Shown here: piece after piece, positions 51,271 to 60,707 of the stretch | How the letters are laid out: every line of letters starts with the position of its first letter | Position numbering within the stretch: the stretch's first letter is position 1 | Assembly (NCBI GenBank): GCA_041389525.1 | Contig: JAWKRR010000028.1 | Coordinates: 29,075 to 93,074, forward strand | Origin: JACKFB01 sp041389525 | GTDB taxonomy: Bacteria > Myxococcota_A > UBA9042 > PHBI01 > JACKFB01 | Direction of reading: 5' to 3' | DNA: 64,000 nt | Translations under genes and position numbers: made by a program | Notes under the pieces: generated by a model | Seen by the model: the letters and a program-made list of their open reading frames with translations, nothing else | Told to the model about the DNA's origin: nothing | The model's database searches: none

Positions 51271-52326
51271 ATGCATCCCCAACCCCGCCCGCCGCGCGTC
51301 GAAGCGCTGATTCGCGTGCTCGAGGACGCCGCCCCCGGCGACCTCGGCCCCGCGGCCCTGGTCCAGTGGCCCGAGTCCAGCGCGGCCGTCGGCCAAGCGA
51401 TCTGCAAGGCCCTGGCCGCGCGCGGCGTCCTGGCCATCGCCGCCTACGTCCCGGAGTCGGTGTATCGCCAGCCCGAGATCGCCGTGGCGGCAGCCGGCTG
51501 GGTCCCCGCGCCCTCCCCCGCCCTGCTCGACCTCATCGTGCTCTCCGGCACCCGCCCATGGTCCGAATCCTTCGATGGCGACTACCGAATCGAGATTCAG
51601 GCGATGGAGAATCGCGAGGCGCTGCAAGCCGCCGGACACCGCATCGTGTTCATCGAGTGGCCCCGGGGCGCGCGCCGGGACGCCGAAGTCGACCTGAACG
51701 CCGACGCCATGGCCGCGGTCTTCGAGCGAGCTCTGGACGCCGACCTCGACACCATCCGCGCTTGGAACGCCCGCCTCCATGGGCACCTCGAGGCCGCGCG
51801 CGAGGTCTCTCTGCGCTGCCCGGCGGGCACGGACCTGCGCCTGTCCGTCGCGGGCCGCCGCTTCATCCGGGAGGACTGCCTGCTCAGCGCGGCCGAGCCG
51901 GTCATCTACCTGCCGGGCGGCGAGATCTACGCGCCGGCCGTGGAGACCTCGGCCAACGGGGTCGTGGCCTTTCGGCACTGCGGGCGGCGGCGGTTCGCGC
52001 GCTTTGAGGCCGGCCTGCTCTGCTCGGTGACCGACGAGGCGGGCGCTGAGGACGCCGAGCTCGCCGAGGAGCTTGGCGTGGGCGTGGAACCCCTGTGCGA
52101 GCTGGGCTTCGGGACCAACCCCTGGGCGCCGCCCTACCAGATCGGCGCCCTCTACGAGAAATCCGCCGGCACGGCCCACGTCGCGGTCGGCGGCAACGCG
52201 CACTTCGGCGGCCAGCGCCACAGCCCGCGCCACGCCGATCTCATCATCCGCGACCCCGCGGTCACCGTCGACGGCGCCCCCCTCGAACTTCCCCCGCCGC
52301 TTTGGGCAAAGGAGCCCCCGCTATGA
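51271..52326 (+). CDS. M29-family aminopeptidase (AmpS/thermophilic metalloprotease type)
   Basis: 351 aa; ATG 51271, with an earlier start at 51241 possible. The M29 landmarks are present: LPGGEIYAPAVETSANG (GEv-x-x-aP motif), CELGFGTNPWA, and AHVAVGGNAHFGG...HSPRHADLII, giving the Glu/His/Asp ligands of a dinuclear metal site. It removes N-terminal residues from peptides. It overlaps the HIT gene by ATGA (4 bp). Confidence 0.85.
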   Translation: MHPQPRPPRVEALIRVLEDAAPGDLGPAALVQWPESSAAVGQAICKALAARGVLAIAAYVPESVYRQPEIAVAAAGWVPAPSPALLDLIVLSGTRPWSESFDGDYRIEIQAMENREALQAAGHRIVFIEWPRGARRDAEVDLNADAMAAVFERALDADLDTIRAWNARLHGHLEAAREVSLRCPAGTDLRLSVAGRRFIREDCLLSAAEPVIYLPGGEIYAPAVETSANGVVAFRHCGRRRFARFEAGLLCSVTDEAGAEDAELAEELGVGVEPLCELGFGTNPWAPPYQIGALYEKSAGTAHVAVGGNAHFGGQRHSPRHADLIIRDPAVTVDGAPLELPPPLWAKEPPL

Positions 52327-52658
52327 GCACCATCTTCGGCCGCATCATCCGCCGCGAGCTTCCCGCCGACATCGTCTACGAGGACGACAAGGCCTTGGCG
52401 TTTCGCGACATCAACCCCGCCGCGCCGACCCACATCCTGGTGATCCCCAAGCGCGAGATCGTCAACGTGGGCTCGATGGCCGCGGAGGACTCCGCCCTGG
52501 TCGGCCACCTGCTGTGGGTGTGCAATCGGGTGGCCGCGCAGGAGGGCCTGAGCGACTTTCGGGTCGTCGCCAACAGCGGCGCCGGGGCCGGCCAGACGGT
52601 ATTTCACATGCATTTTCACGTCCTCGGCGGTCGAAGCCTGGCCTGGCCGCCCGGCTGA
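52323..52658 (+). CDS. HIT-family nucleotide hydrolase
   Basis: 111 aa, the usual length of a HINT-type protein. IFGRIIRRELPADIVYEDD at the N-terminus, FRDINPAAPTHILVIPKREI in the middle and the catalytic triad HMHFHVLGG (HxHxH-x-x) near the C-terminus. It hydrolyses adenosine phosphoramidates or AMP-lysine conjugates. It is coupled to the M29 aminopeptidase gene by an ATGA overlap. Confidence 0.93.
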   Translation: MSTIFGRIIRRELPADIVYEDDKALAFRDINPAAPTHILVIPKREIVNVGSMAAEDSALVGHLLWVCNRVAAQEGLSDFRVVANSGAGAGQTVFHMHFHVLGGRSLAWPPG

Positions 52659-52762
52659 GCCCCAGCCGCGCTAGGCGCCCGAAGCGACGCTGAAGCTCGC
52701 CACCGTCGCGACGCGAACCCCGTCCACTTGCGGCAGGCGCCGAAGCGTTGGACCATGGGGCT

Positions 52763-53686
52763 ATGAAACATCTCACTCCCGGCGTCCGTCACGTAGTCCT
52801 CGCCACCGACTTCACCGAGCCCGCGAGCCGGGCCTTCGAGGCGGCGATTCGCGCCGCGCGGCTTTACGGGGCGAGCCTCTCCATCCTCCACGCCAATGAG
52901 GAGGAGACCTTCTTCGCCAACCACGGTTCGCGCGACGTGGCGCACTTCCTCGAGCACATCGCCCACAAGCGCGTGGAGTTGCTGGGCACGCTGGAGCTGC
53001 GGGCGCGCGAGCTGGGCATCGACGCCCACGCGGTGACGCGCAACGGCAGCGCCAGCGAGGCCATCGTCGCGTACGCCGACGAGGTCGACGCGGGCCTCAT
53101 CGTGATGGGGGCCGTCGGCGCCCGCGGGGTGCGGCGCCTGCTCACCGGCTCGACCGCGAAGCAGGTCGGCCGTCGCGCCCACCGCCCCGTGCTCATCGTG
53201 CCCTCGCTGGCTGTGGTGCCCCCGGCCGAGCAAGGCGGCAGCTTCAGCCGCGTGCTGTACCCGACCGACCTCAGCCAAGCCAGCCACGACGGCCTGCGCG
53301 TGGCCGCGGGCGTCATCGAGCGCAGCGGCGCGAGCCTCACCCTGCTGCACGTCCTGAAGCTGCCGACCTTCATCCCCAGCCTGCCCGGCGAGCCGCCCAT
53401 CGCGCTGCCAGGCGGCACCGTCGAGGGCCTGGAGGCCAAGCTGCGCGGCGAGCTGAACCGCGCGGCGGAGAAGCTACCCGACGCCGACGTCTCGACCCTG
53501 GTCGAGGTCCACGGCGACGCCGCCGAGGGCATCGCCGAGGTCGCCGAGCGCGAGCGCGTCGACCTCATCGTCATCCCGCGCCACAGCCACCGCAGCGTCG
53601 CGGGCTACTTCTTCGGCCGCACCGCGGAGAACCTCTCCCGCATCGCGCCCTGCCCCGTCCTGGCCTTCTCGCCCGACGAGGGCTGA
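52763..53686 (+). CDS. Tandem universal stress protein (UspA x2)
   Basis: 307 aa; ATG 52763. Two UspA domains: residues 1-150 (HVVLATDFTEPASRAFEAAI ... GLIVMGAVGARGVRRLLTGSTAKQV...APVLIVP-like end) and 165-305 (RVLYPTDLSQASHDGLRVAA ... LIVIPRHSHRSVAGYFFGRTAENLSR). The first domain has an ATP-binding-like G-x2-G-x9-G-S/T pattern (GARGVRRLLTGST); the second is weaker. It is a cytoplasmic stress-response protein. Confidence 0.9.
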   Translation: MKHLTPGVRHVVLATDFTEPASRAFEAAIRAARLYGASLSILHANEEETFFANHGSRDVAHFLEHIAHKRVELLGTLELRARELGIDAHAVTRNGSASEAIVAYADEVDAGLIVMGAVGARGVRRLLTGSTAKQVGRRAHRPVLIVPSLAVVPPAEQGGSFSRVLYPTDLSQASHDGLRVAAGVIERSGASLTLLHVLKLPTFIPSLPGEPPIALPGGTVEGLEAKLRGELNRAAEKLPDADVSTLVEVHGDAAEGIAEVAERERVDLIVIPRHSHRSVAGYFFGRTAENLSRIAPCPVLAFSPDEG

Positions 53687-53732
53687 TCTCTACGCCGCCC
53701 GCGGGCCCGCAGACCCAGTCGACCCAGCGGGC

Positions 53733-56582
53733 TCAGTGTATCCCGGTCGGCGAGAGGTCTTCGGGCTCGTCATCGCCGCCGCCGCCCTCGTAATCCCCGC
53801 CGTCCGTGTCGCCACCTTCCAAGGTCGGCGGCGCGTTCCGGTCACGAAACACAGGGACGTAGGGCGAGGCCGACGCGAACTCCTCTTCGGAGAGGCGCCC
53901 GCGATCCACCATCGCCCGCATGATCCAGCGCAGGTGCGTGCGCCACCCGTCGGTGACCGAGCCGCGCGAGAACTGGTGATGATAGCGCTTGGGGTTCGGG
54001 ATGAGGCTGGCCAGAAACGCCGCGTCCAGGGCGGTCAGATCGGTCGGGTGCTTGCCGAAATAGTACCGCGAGGCCTGGCGAATCCCGTAGATGCCGGGGC
54101 CCCACTCGATGATGTTCAGGTAGAGCGCCATGATGCGATCCTTGTCCATCGCGCTCTCGAGCTGCCACGTGATGAAGAGCTCTTGCAGCTTGCGGCTGAT
54201 GGTCTTCTCGCGGCTGAGGAAGAGGTTCTTGGTCAGCTGCTGGCTGATGGTGCTGGCGCCCCGGTAGAACCCGCCTTTCTTGAGGTTCGTGACGATGGAT
54301 TCGCGGATGGCGAAGGGCGAGAAGCCGTTGTGGCGGTAAAAGCTGCCGTCCTCGGTGGTCATGACCGCGCGCACCATGAACGACGAGATGGCGTCGAGCG
54401 AAACCCAGTCGGGGGAGCCCGGGCCGACCAGCATGTCGCGCATGGTGCCGTCGGCGTCCTCGACCCGGTGCAGGAAGGTGCCGCGGACCGCGTCCAGGTT
54501 CAGCCGCGTGCCCATGTCGGCGACGCGGAACTGATTGAGCTCGGGCCACGAGTGGTAGACCAGGGACTCCATGTCGGTGGTGTCCAGCGAGAAGTCGAGC
54601 TGCCAGCCGATGGTGCCCTGGACCTTGAGGCCCTCGAGCATCGGCAGCAGCCCGCGCGGGATGGCGTCGGCGACGTCCTGGCAGCGCGCCCGCTCAAGCC
54701 TCAGCGCGCCGGTGAGCTTGGGCGAGCTGGCGTAGTCCGCCACGTCGCCGCGCAGCACCATCCGGACCTTGCGGCCGGGCCCGATCTCGAGCTGGCTTTT
54801 GCCCAAGACCGCGGTCTTTCGCGCCGTGTCGAGCTGCGCGTCGAACACAAGGGTCGCGTCGAGGCCGGTCAGCGGGTCGGTGGCCAGCGCGGGGTAGATG
54901 AACGCGGCGCCACGCACCCCCAGGCGCCCCTCAAAGCGCGCGACCTGGCTGGCGGGCGACCACAGGAGCGTCGCGTCCGTGTCGTACAGCGCGGCGCCGC
55001 GGTCGACCGGGACGCTGGCGGGGAAGAGCTGGCTGTAGGGCTGGAGGCTCAGCTGGTCGATGGCGGCGTGCAGCTGCAGGTCGCCGGAGCCGAGCTGCAC
55101 GCGGCCGTCGACGCGGTTCTTCTCGCGGTCGGCGCCCGGGGCGAGGAAGGACGCCGAGAACTCGAGCATGTCGCCGTCGCGCTTGGCCTCGAAGTCGAAG
55201 TTCTCCAGGCGTCCAGCGACCGAGAACCCGTCCTCGTAGCGCGAGAGGGCGTCGCGCCAGGCGAGCTGGCCCTCGCGAACGATCAGGTGGCGAAAGGGAA
55301 AACGACGGGCGGCGGCGATGGCTGAGCTGCTGACCGCGGCGGCCTCGGTCTCCAGGCGGGTCAGGCCGCGAACGACGAAGCCCCGGAATCCCCGGCCGTC
55401 TGGGCCCTTGGCCTTGTTGGTCAGGCGCGCGGCGGCGGTGCGGGTGGCGTCGAGCAGCGGGCCCAGGGAGGCGTCGGGGACGCCCTCGTCCTCGGCGGAT
55501 TTGGGCCGGGCCGCGATGAGGTCGTCGAAGTTGTGACCCTCGGGGCGGCGCTCGAAGACCAGCACGGGGCGCTCGACCTCGATGAGGGCGAGCTGCTGGA
55601 GGATGGGGCCGATGAGGGTGTGGCGGTCGCCGCCGCGGCGCAGCAGCGCCATCAGCTCGCCGACGGCCGCCGTGTCGAGGGAGACGCTGACGCGGCGGGC
55701 GGTCAGCGCGGGGTCGACGGGGTCGCCGCTGTCGGCGTGGGCGGCGTCGATGGGCACGGAGAGGGCGACCTTCTCGATGGACACGCGCTGACCGTCCCAC
55801 GAGACGCCGCCGACGGCGAGGGCGCGCTGGCCCAGCCAGATGCGGGCGGGCCTATCGAAGGTCACCGAGACGGGGCCGACCTCGCCGCGCAGGCTGACCT
55901 GGGCCTCGAAGGTGAGGCCGTGACCGGGGTCCACGCTGCTGGTGTCGAAGTGGAGCTTGGCCGTGAGGTTGTCGTCTTCCTTGAGGACGGCGGTGTTTCG
56001 GGCGTCCAGGGTGCCGCCGCCGAGGGTGACGTGCGCCGGGAGCCGCGCCAGGCCCGCGTCGCTGAGGCCGGTGTCCAGGTCCAGCTCGAGGCCGTCGGCC
56101 AGCAGCTCGGGCACGTGCCGCTCGATGTAGCGCCCGATGCCGCCGCCCTCGCCGTCGTCGGCGCCCTCGGCGTCGCTGGGCTTGAGCAGCCGCCGCAGAC
56201 CCTGAACCACGCTGCGGACGTTGTCGCCGCCGCCGACGCGACGCAGCACCTGGGCCTTGGCGCCGTGGACACTGACGCGCTCGACACGCACCTTGCGCAA
56301 GGAGAAGCGCAGGTCCGCCACGACGTCGACGGAGGCCGCGCTGACCAGGGCCGGCTCGCCCTCGGGCGCGTCGTGCGGGCGCAGCGTGACGTCTTTGAGG
56401 CGCAGCTCGAGCGACCCGTCGTAGGTCCAGTCGACCGCGCCCACGGTGAGGTCGGCGTCCAGCGCGCGCTCAAGGGACGCCTCCACCCGGGCGCCGAGGC
56501 GCTCGAGCATCGCGGGAGTGCCAGCGGCCATGCCCGCCAGCACCCCCACCGCGAAGAGGAGGAGGCGTGCCGCGACCTTCAC
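53733..56582 (-). CDS. AsmA-like domain fused to GT51 peptidoglycan glycosyltransferase
   Basis: 949 aa. An N-terminal signal anchor (LLLFAVGVLAGMAAG) is followed by about 650 residues of AsmA/TamB-like strand-rich sequence (LTVGAVDWTYDGSLELRLKDVTL, VSAASVDVVADLRFSLRKVRVERV). The C-terminal 260 residues are a GT51 domain with TEDGSFYRHNGFS (catalytic Glu), GASTISQQLTKNLFLSREKTISRK, and LYLNIIEWGPGIYGI, the glycan-polymerising motifs. There is no transpeptidase domain, so it is a monofunctional type. AsmA-like modules sit at the envelope in other proteins and may recruit it. ATG 56582 is used. Confidence 0.85.
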   Translation of the reverse strand: MKVAARLLLFAVGVLAGMAAGTPAMLERLGARVEASLERALDADLTVGAVDWTYDGSLELRLKDVTLRPHDAPEGEPALVSAASVDVVADLRFSLRKVRVERVSVHGAKAQVLRRVGGGDNVRSVVQGLRRLLKPSDAEGADDGEGGGIGRYIERHVPELLADGLELDLDTGLSDAGLARLPAHVTLGGGTLDARNTAVLKEDDNLTAKLHFDTSSVDPGHGLTFEAQVSLRGEVGPVSVTFDRPARIWLGQRALAVGGVSWDGQRVSIEKVALSVPIDAAHADSGDPVDPALTARRVSVSLDTAAVGELMALLRRGGDRHTLIGPILQQLALIEVERPVLVFERRPEGHNFDDLIAARPKSAEDEGVPDASLGPLLDATRTAAARLTNKAKGPDGRGFRGFVVRGLTRLETEAAAVSSSAIAAARRFPFRHLIVREGQLAWRDALSRYEDGFSVAGRLENFDFEAKRDGDMLEFSASFLAPGADREKNRVDGRVQLGSGDLQLHAAIDQLSLQPYSQLFPASVPVDRGAALYDTDATLLWSPASQVARFEGRLGVRGAAFIYPALATDPLTGLDATLVFDAQLDTARKTAVLGKSQLEIGPGRKVRMVLRGDVADYASSPKLTGALRLERARCQDVADAIPRGLLPMLEGLKVQGTIGWQLDFSLDTTDMESLVYHSWPELNQFRVADMGTRLNLDAVRGTFLHRVEDADGTMRDMLVGPGSPDWVSLDAISSFMVRAVMTTEDGSFYRHNGFSPFAIRESIVTNLKKGGFYRGASTISQQLTKNLFLSREKTISRKLQELFITWQLESAMDKDRIMALYLNIIEWGPGIYGIRQASRYYFGKHPTDLTALDAAFLASLIPNPKRYHHQFSRGSVTDGWRTHLRWIMRAMVDRGRLSEEEFASASPYVPVFRDRNAPPTLEGGDTDGGDYEGGGGDDEPEDLSPTGIH

Positions 56583-56705
56583 CAGCGAGGCTCCCGAACA
56601 GCCGCAGTCGAACCGATCGCCGCGCCCGTAGCTCGTGCCGAACAGGGTCGTTCGACACGCGCGGAACTAGCATGCAGCCCGCTCACCGGCAAGAAAGCGG
56701 GGTGG

Positions 56706-56758
56706 GGCAATCGCGCGTCGGGCGGGGTGCGCGTTGGGCAGCTGGCGACGCGATTGCC
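56706..56758. repeat. Intergenic inverted-repeat element, copy B
   Basis: GGCAATCGCG (56706-56715) and CGCGATTGCC (56749-56758), spacer 33 nt. Followed by CTTTCAGCTGTCAGC, as in copy A but in a different order. Confidence 0.65.
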
Positions 56759-56877
56759 CGCTTTCAGCTGTCAGCCGCTAGCGGTCAGCCGGGCGCGGTG
56801 CGGCGCGAGCGCGAGCCCGACCGTGGGCGCGCGTGGGGCGCTGTGAGGCTGATGGCTGACCGCTAGAACCTGACGGC

Positions 56878-56928
56878 GGCAATCGCGGGCTGAGCCCGCA
56901 CGTTGCCGCCGCTTGCCGCGCGATTGCC
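56878..56928. repeat. Intergenic inverted-repeat element, copy C
   Basis: GGCAATCGCG (56878-56887) and CGCGATTGCC (56919-56928), spacer 31 nt. It is oriented opposite to copy B with respect to the flanking GGCTGACCGCTAG, so B and C together form one larger palindromic arrangement. Confidence 0.65.
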
Positions 56929-56940
56929 CCCTCGCGAATC

Positions 56941-57405
56941 CTACTGTGCGTCGCCGGCGAAGGACTTCTTGCCCGCCGTCAGCACGGTCAGGACGATGAC
57001 GCCGGCGACGACGGCGACGCCCGCGCCGATGAGCAGCGCGGTCTTCGGGGTCGAGAGCAGCTTGACCTCGTAGGCGTCGAGGTCGTTGAGCATCAGCAGG
57101 GTGTCGCGATCGGACGCCACGAGCTGGGTGTCGGTCATCTTGAAGTTGAAGGGGGTCACCGGGTAGTGACGGCCGCCGAGGGAGCGGACCTCCAGCGCGG
57201 TGCCGCGGTCCACCTGGACCTGCTTGCCGCTCTCCGACGTCACGACCTTGGGCACCTCTTCGGTGCGCTGAAGGCTCGCGAACTCCTCGATGGACAGCCG
57301 ATGGCGGTTGAAGCAGCCCGCGGTGCTCGCCGCGAAGAGGCAAACCAACGCCACGCCGGCTGCGAAGCGGCCGAGGCGGGTACGGAAGAGCAGGCTGATT
57401 CCCAT
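56941..57405 (-). CDS. Small lipoprotein with C-terminal TM helix
   Basis: 154 aa; ATG 57405 after GAGGAAA. The signal ends in the lipobox STAGC. The middle is beta-rich (TALEVRSLGGRHYPVTPFNFKMTDTQLVASD) and a TM helix (TALLIGAGVAVVAGVIVLTVL) lies near the C-terminus, leaving about 10 cytoplasmic or periplasmic residues. It is just downstream of ileS (start 75 bp after the ileS stop) on the same strand. No family was recognised. Confidence 0.72.
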   Translation of the reverse strand: MGISLLFRTRLGRFAAGVALVCLFAASTAGCFNRHRLSIEEFASLQRTEEVPKVVTSESGKQVQVDRGTALEVRSLGGRHYPVTPFNFKMTDTQLVASDRDTLLMLNDLDAYEVKLLSTPKTALLIGAGVAVVAGVIVLTVLTAGKKSFAGDAQ

Positions 57406-57479
57406 GGATTTCCTCGGAGTCGTACCAGTCGAGGCCGGCATCCTATCAGCGCATGGCCGAGCCGTGTCAACAGGGTTAG

Positions 57480-60400
57480 TCAAACTACGCTGAGGTGGAT
57501 TTTCAGCGGCTCGCCGTCCACGTCGGATTCGGCGATCGCGCCGCCCGAGGGCAGCGGGTCGCCGATGTGCAGACCGTCGCAGAGGGTCTCGGCCGCGATG
57601 GCCGCCGAATGCTCGCGGGCTGCCGCCATCAGGGTGTCGCCGCCCTCCAAGTACACCGCGATGCGCGCGGTGTACTCGAGGTCGCGCTCCTTCCGAATCG
57701 CTTGGATCCGACTGGTGATTTCGCGGGCGACGCCCTCTTGGACCAGGGCGTCGGTCAGGGTGGCGGTCAGGACGACCACGCCGACGGTGCCGCCGGCCGC
57801 CGCGAAGCCCTCGTGGGCCTCGACGCCCACCTGGATCTGGGCCGTCGTCAGGGCCACCGCCTCGCCGCCGGGCAGCTTGACCTCGTACTGGCCGTGGGTC
57901 GCCAGCGCCCGCCGCACCGTGTCGCCGTCGGCACCATCGAGGGCCGCGCGGACTTCGGGCATGCGCTTGCCGAAGATCGGCCCCAGCTCGCGGTAGTTCG
58001 GCTTCACCGCGAAGGAGACGCGGTCCTCGGCGTGCTGCGTGAAGACGACCTCTTTCACGTTCAGCTCGTCGGCGATGAGGTCGGCGTAGGGGCGCAGCCG
58101 CTCGGTCAGCTCGGGGTGGCCGAGGACGATCTCGGCGGCCGGCAGCGGCTGACGCACCTTCAGCTTGTGGCTGGCGCGGATCTGCAGCCCCAGGCTGACC
58201 ACGTCGCGCACGGCCTGCATCTCCTCAGACAGCCGCTCGTCGATCTGCGCGGCGTCGCCCTCGGGCCAGTCGGTGAGGTGAACGCTCGCGGGCCGCTCCG
58301 GGTAAGGGCTCAGCACGAGGTTGCGGTAGATCTCCTCGGTGATGAAAGGCACGAATGGGGCCGAGATCTGCGCGATGGTGGTCAGCACTTCCCACAAGGT
58401 GTGGAAGGCGTCCCACTTGTCGTTGGGCGCGCCGGGCTCGGCTGCGTCCACCTGGGCCCAGAAGCGGTCGCGGCTGCGGCGGACGTACCAATTCGACACC
58501 GCGTCGGCGAGGCGGACGATGCGCTGGGCCGCGTCGTAGAGCCGGAACTCGTCCATCGCGGTGGTCACATCGCGCAGCGTCAGCTGCAGCTCGCTGAGGA
58601 TCCATCGGTCCAGCAGCGCTCGCTCGGCCGCCGGTCGCTTGGGTGAGGTCGCCGGGTCGAAGCCGTCGATCTCGGCGTAGATGACGAAGAACGCGTAGAC
58701 GTTCCGCAGCTTGACCAGGAACTCCTGCTGGGCTTGGCGCACGGCGTCGGCGCTGTAGCGGGTGTTCGACCAGGGCGGGTTCGCGGCGTAGAAATACCAC
58801 CGCATGGCGTCGGCGCCGTCGGTCTCGAGGATCTCGTCCGGGGGCGTGTAGTTGCCCTTGGACTTCGACTCCTTCTTGCCGGTCTTGTCGCAGACGTGCC
58901 CCAGCACGATGCAGGTCTTGTATGGGTGGGGCGACTGCGCCTCGTCGAAGAGCAGCGTCGAGACCATCAGGAGGCTGTAGAACCAGCCGCGGGTCTGGTC
59001 GATGGCCTCGCTGATGAAGTCGGCCGGGAAGGCGCCCTTGAACTCGGCGTCGCCTTGATGCGGCCAGCCCCACTGGGCAAAGGGCATGCAGCCGGAGTCG
59101 AACCAGCAGTCGATGACCTCGGGGACGCGGCGCATGGTGGCGCCGCAGGCCTCGCAGGCGAAGGTGACCTCGTCGACCCAGGGCTTGTGCACCATGAGGT
59201 GCTCGCTGAGCTCCGGGTTAGCGGCGCGAGCCTCCTGAAACGCAGCAAACGCCTGAGGATTTCGCGCCTCGATGACCGCGGCAGACGCCGGCGCCTCGTG
59301 CGCCTCGCAGCCCTCGCAGATCCAGATGTTGAGCGGCGTGCCCCAGTAGCGCTCGCGGGACAGCGCCCAGTCGACGTTGTTGGCCAGGAAGTCGCCGAAG
59401 CGGCCGTCCTTGATGTGGCCCGGGATCCACTGGATCTCTTGATTATGCGCACGCGCGCGCTCGGCGACGTCGGTGGTGCGGATGAACCACGCCGGCCGGG
59501 CGTACTGGATCAACGGATCGTCGTCGGCGCGCCAGCAGAAGGGGTAGTCGTGGCGGTAGACCTCCTCTTTGAAGAGCAGGTCGCGGCCGCGCAGGTTGCG
59601 GATGATGTCCCGGTCGGCCTCTTTGCAGAAGCGGCCTGCGAAATCGGTGACGCGCGGGTCGAAGGTGCCGTCGGGCAGGACCAGCTGCAGGATGCCGACG
59701 CCGGCCTCTTTGCCGACCTTGAAGTCGTCTTCGCCGAAGGCCGGCGCGATGTGCACCACGCCGGTACCGGAGTCCGCGGTGACGAAATCGGCGGGGATGA
59801 CCCGGAAGGGCGTGCCGTCTTCGGGCTGGGCGTAGTCGAAGACCGGCCGGTAGGTCATGCCGACGAGCTCGCTGCCCTTGAGGCGGCGCACGATCTCGTA
59901 GGTTCCCTCTCCCAGGACGGCGTCGGCGCGGGCCTCGGCCAGGATGAAGGTCTCGCCCTCGTGCACCGCGTAGACGTAGTCGAGGGAGGTCCGCACCGCG
60001 AGCGCGCAGTTCGACGGCAGGGTCCAGGGCGTGGTCGTCCACCCGAGGAAGCTCGTGTTCTCAGCCCCGTCGACGCGAAAACGCACCGTCACCGACGGGT
60101 CGTCGACGGTCTTGTAGCCAAGGCCCACCTCGCCCGAGCTCAGCGCCGTGCCGCCCTGGGGCCACCACCAGACCACCTTGTGGCCCTGGTAAAGCAAGCC
60201 CTTCTTGAACAGCTCCGACAGCGCCCACCACACCGACTCGACGTAGCTCTTGTGGAAGGTGACGTAGGCGTCGTCCAGGTCCACCCAGAAGCCGATGCGC
60301 TCGGTCAGCTCGCGCCACACGTCGGTGTAGCGGAAGACCGACGCGATGCAGCGGTGGGTGAACTCCTCGACGCCGAAGGCCTCGATCTCGGCCTTGCCGT

Positions 60401-60707
60401 GGATGCCGAGCTCCTTCTCGACCTCGACCTCGACCGGCAGGCCGTGGGTGTCCCAGCCGGCTTTGCGCGGGACCTTGTAGCCGCGCATGGTCTTGTAGCG
60501 CGGGAAGAGGTCCTTGATGACGCGGGTGAGGACGTGCCCGTTGTGCGGCGTGCCGTTGGCGGTCGGCGGCCCCTCGTAGAACACGAAGGTCTCGCGGCCT
60601 TCGCGCAGCGCAAGGGACTGCTCGAAGATCTTCGCCTCGCGCCAGAACGCCAGGATCTCCCGCTCGCTTTTGGGGAAGTCGATCTTCTGCGGTACGCGCT
60701 GAAACAT
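57480..60707 (-). CDS. ileS: Isoleucyl-tRNA synthetase
   Basis: 1075 aa; ATG 60707. The class I HIGH-type motif reads PTANGTPHNGHVLTRVIKDLF and the KMSKS-type motif is KKESKSKGNYTPP. The CP1 editing domain has WTTTPWTLPSNCA. The N-terminus FQRVPQKIDFPKSEREILAFW and the length are like the type-2 (eukaryote-like) IleRS found in some bacteria, including mupirocin-tolerant ones; tolerance itself is not shown. It charges tRNA-Ile and edits Val. The gene ends 75 bp before the small lipoprotein gene. Confidence 0.93.
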   Translation of the reverse strand: MFQRVPQKIDFPKSEREILAFWREAKIFEQSLALREGRETFVFYEGPPTANGTPHNGHVLTRVIKDLFPRYKTMRGYKVPRKAGWDTHGLPVEVEVEKELGIHGKAEIEAFGVEEFTHRCIASVFRYTDVWRELTERIGFWVDLDDAYVTFHKSYVESVWWALSELFKKGLLYQGHKVVWWWPQGGTALSSGEVGLGYKTVDDPSVTVRFRVDGAENTSFLGWTTTPWTLPSNCALAVRTSLDYVYAVHEGETFILAEARADAVLGEGTYEIVRRLKGSELVGMTYRPVFDYAQPEDGTPFRVIPADFVTADSGTGVVHIAPAFGEDDFKVGKEAGVGILQLVLPDGTFDPRVTDFAGRFCKEADRDIIRNLRGRDLLFKEEVYRHDYPFCWRADDDPLIQYARPAWFIRTTDVAERARAHNQEIQWIPGHIKDGRFGDFLANNVDWALSRERYWGTPLNIWICEGCEAHEAPASAAVIEARNPQAFAAFQEARAANPELSEHLMVHKPWVDEVTFACEACGATMRRVPEVIDCWFDSGCMPFAQWGWPHQGDAEFKGAFPADFISEAIDQTRGWFYSLLMVSTLLFDEAQSPHPYKTCIVLGHVCDKTGKKESKSKGNYTPPDEILETDGADAMRWYFYAANPPWSNTRYSADAVRQAQQEFLVKLRNVYAFFVIYAEIDGFDPATSPKRPAAERALLDRWILSELQLTLRDVTTAMDEFRLYDAAQRIVRLADAVSNWYVRRSRDRFWAQVDAAEPGAPNDKWDAFHTLWEVLTTIAQISAPFVPFITEEIYRNLVLSPYPERPASVHLTDWPEGDAAQIDERLSEEMQAVRDVVSLGLQIRASHKLKVRQPLPAAEIVLGHPELTERLRPYADLIADELNVKEVVFTQHAEDRVSFAVKPNYRELGPIFGKRMPEVRAALDGADGDTVRRALATHGQYEVKLPGGEAVALTTAQIQVGVEAHEGFAAAGGTVGVVVLTATLTDALVQEGVAREITSRIQAIRKERDLEYTARIAVYLEGGDTLMAAAREHSAAIAAETLCDGLHIGDPLPSGGAIAESDVDGEPLKIHLSVV

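Larger units (their letters stand above)
56583..56940. other. 360-bp intergenic region carrying inverted-repeat elements
   Basis: No protein-coding gene was seen. It contains two copies of a 51-53 bp inverted-repeat element (at 56706 and 56878, listed separately) arranged around an outer pair CTAGCGGTCAGCC (56778-56790) and GGCTGACCGCTAG (56854-56866). It is the upstream region of the GT51 gene and the downstream end of the lipoprotein gene. Confidence 0.6.
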
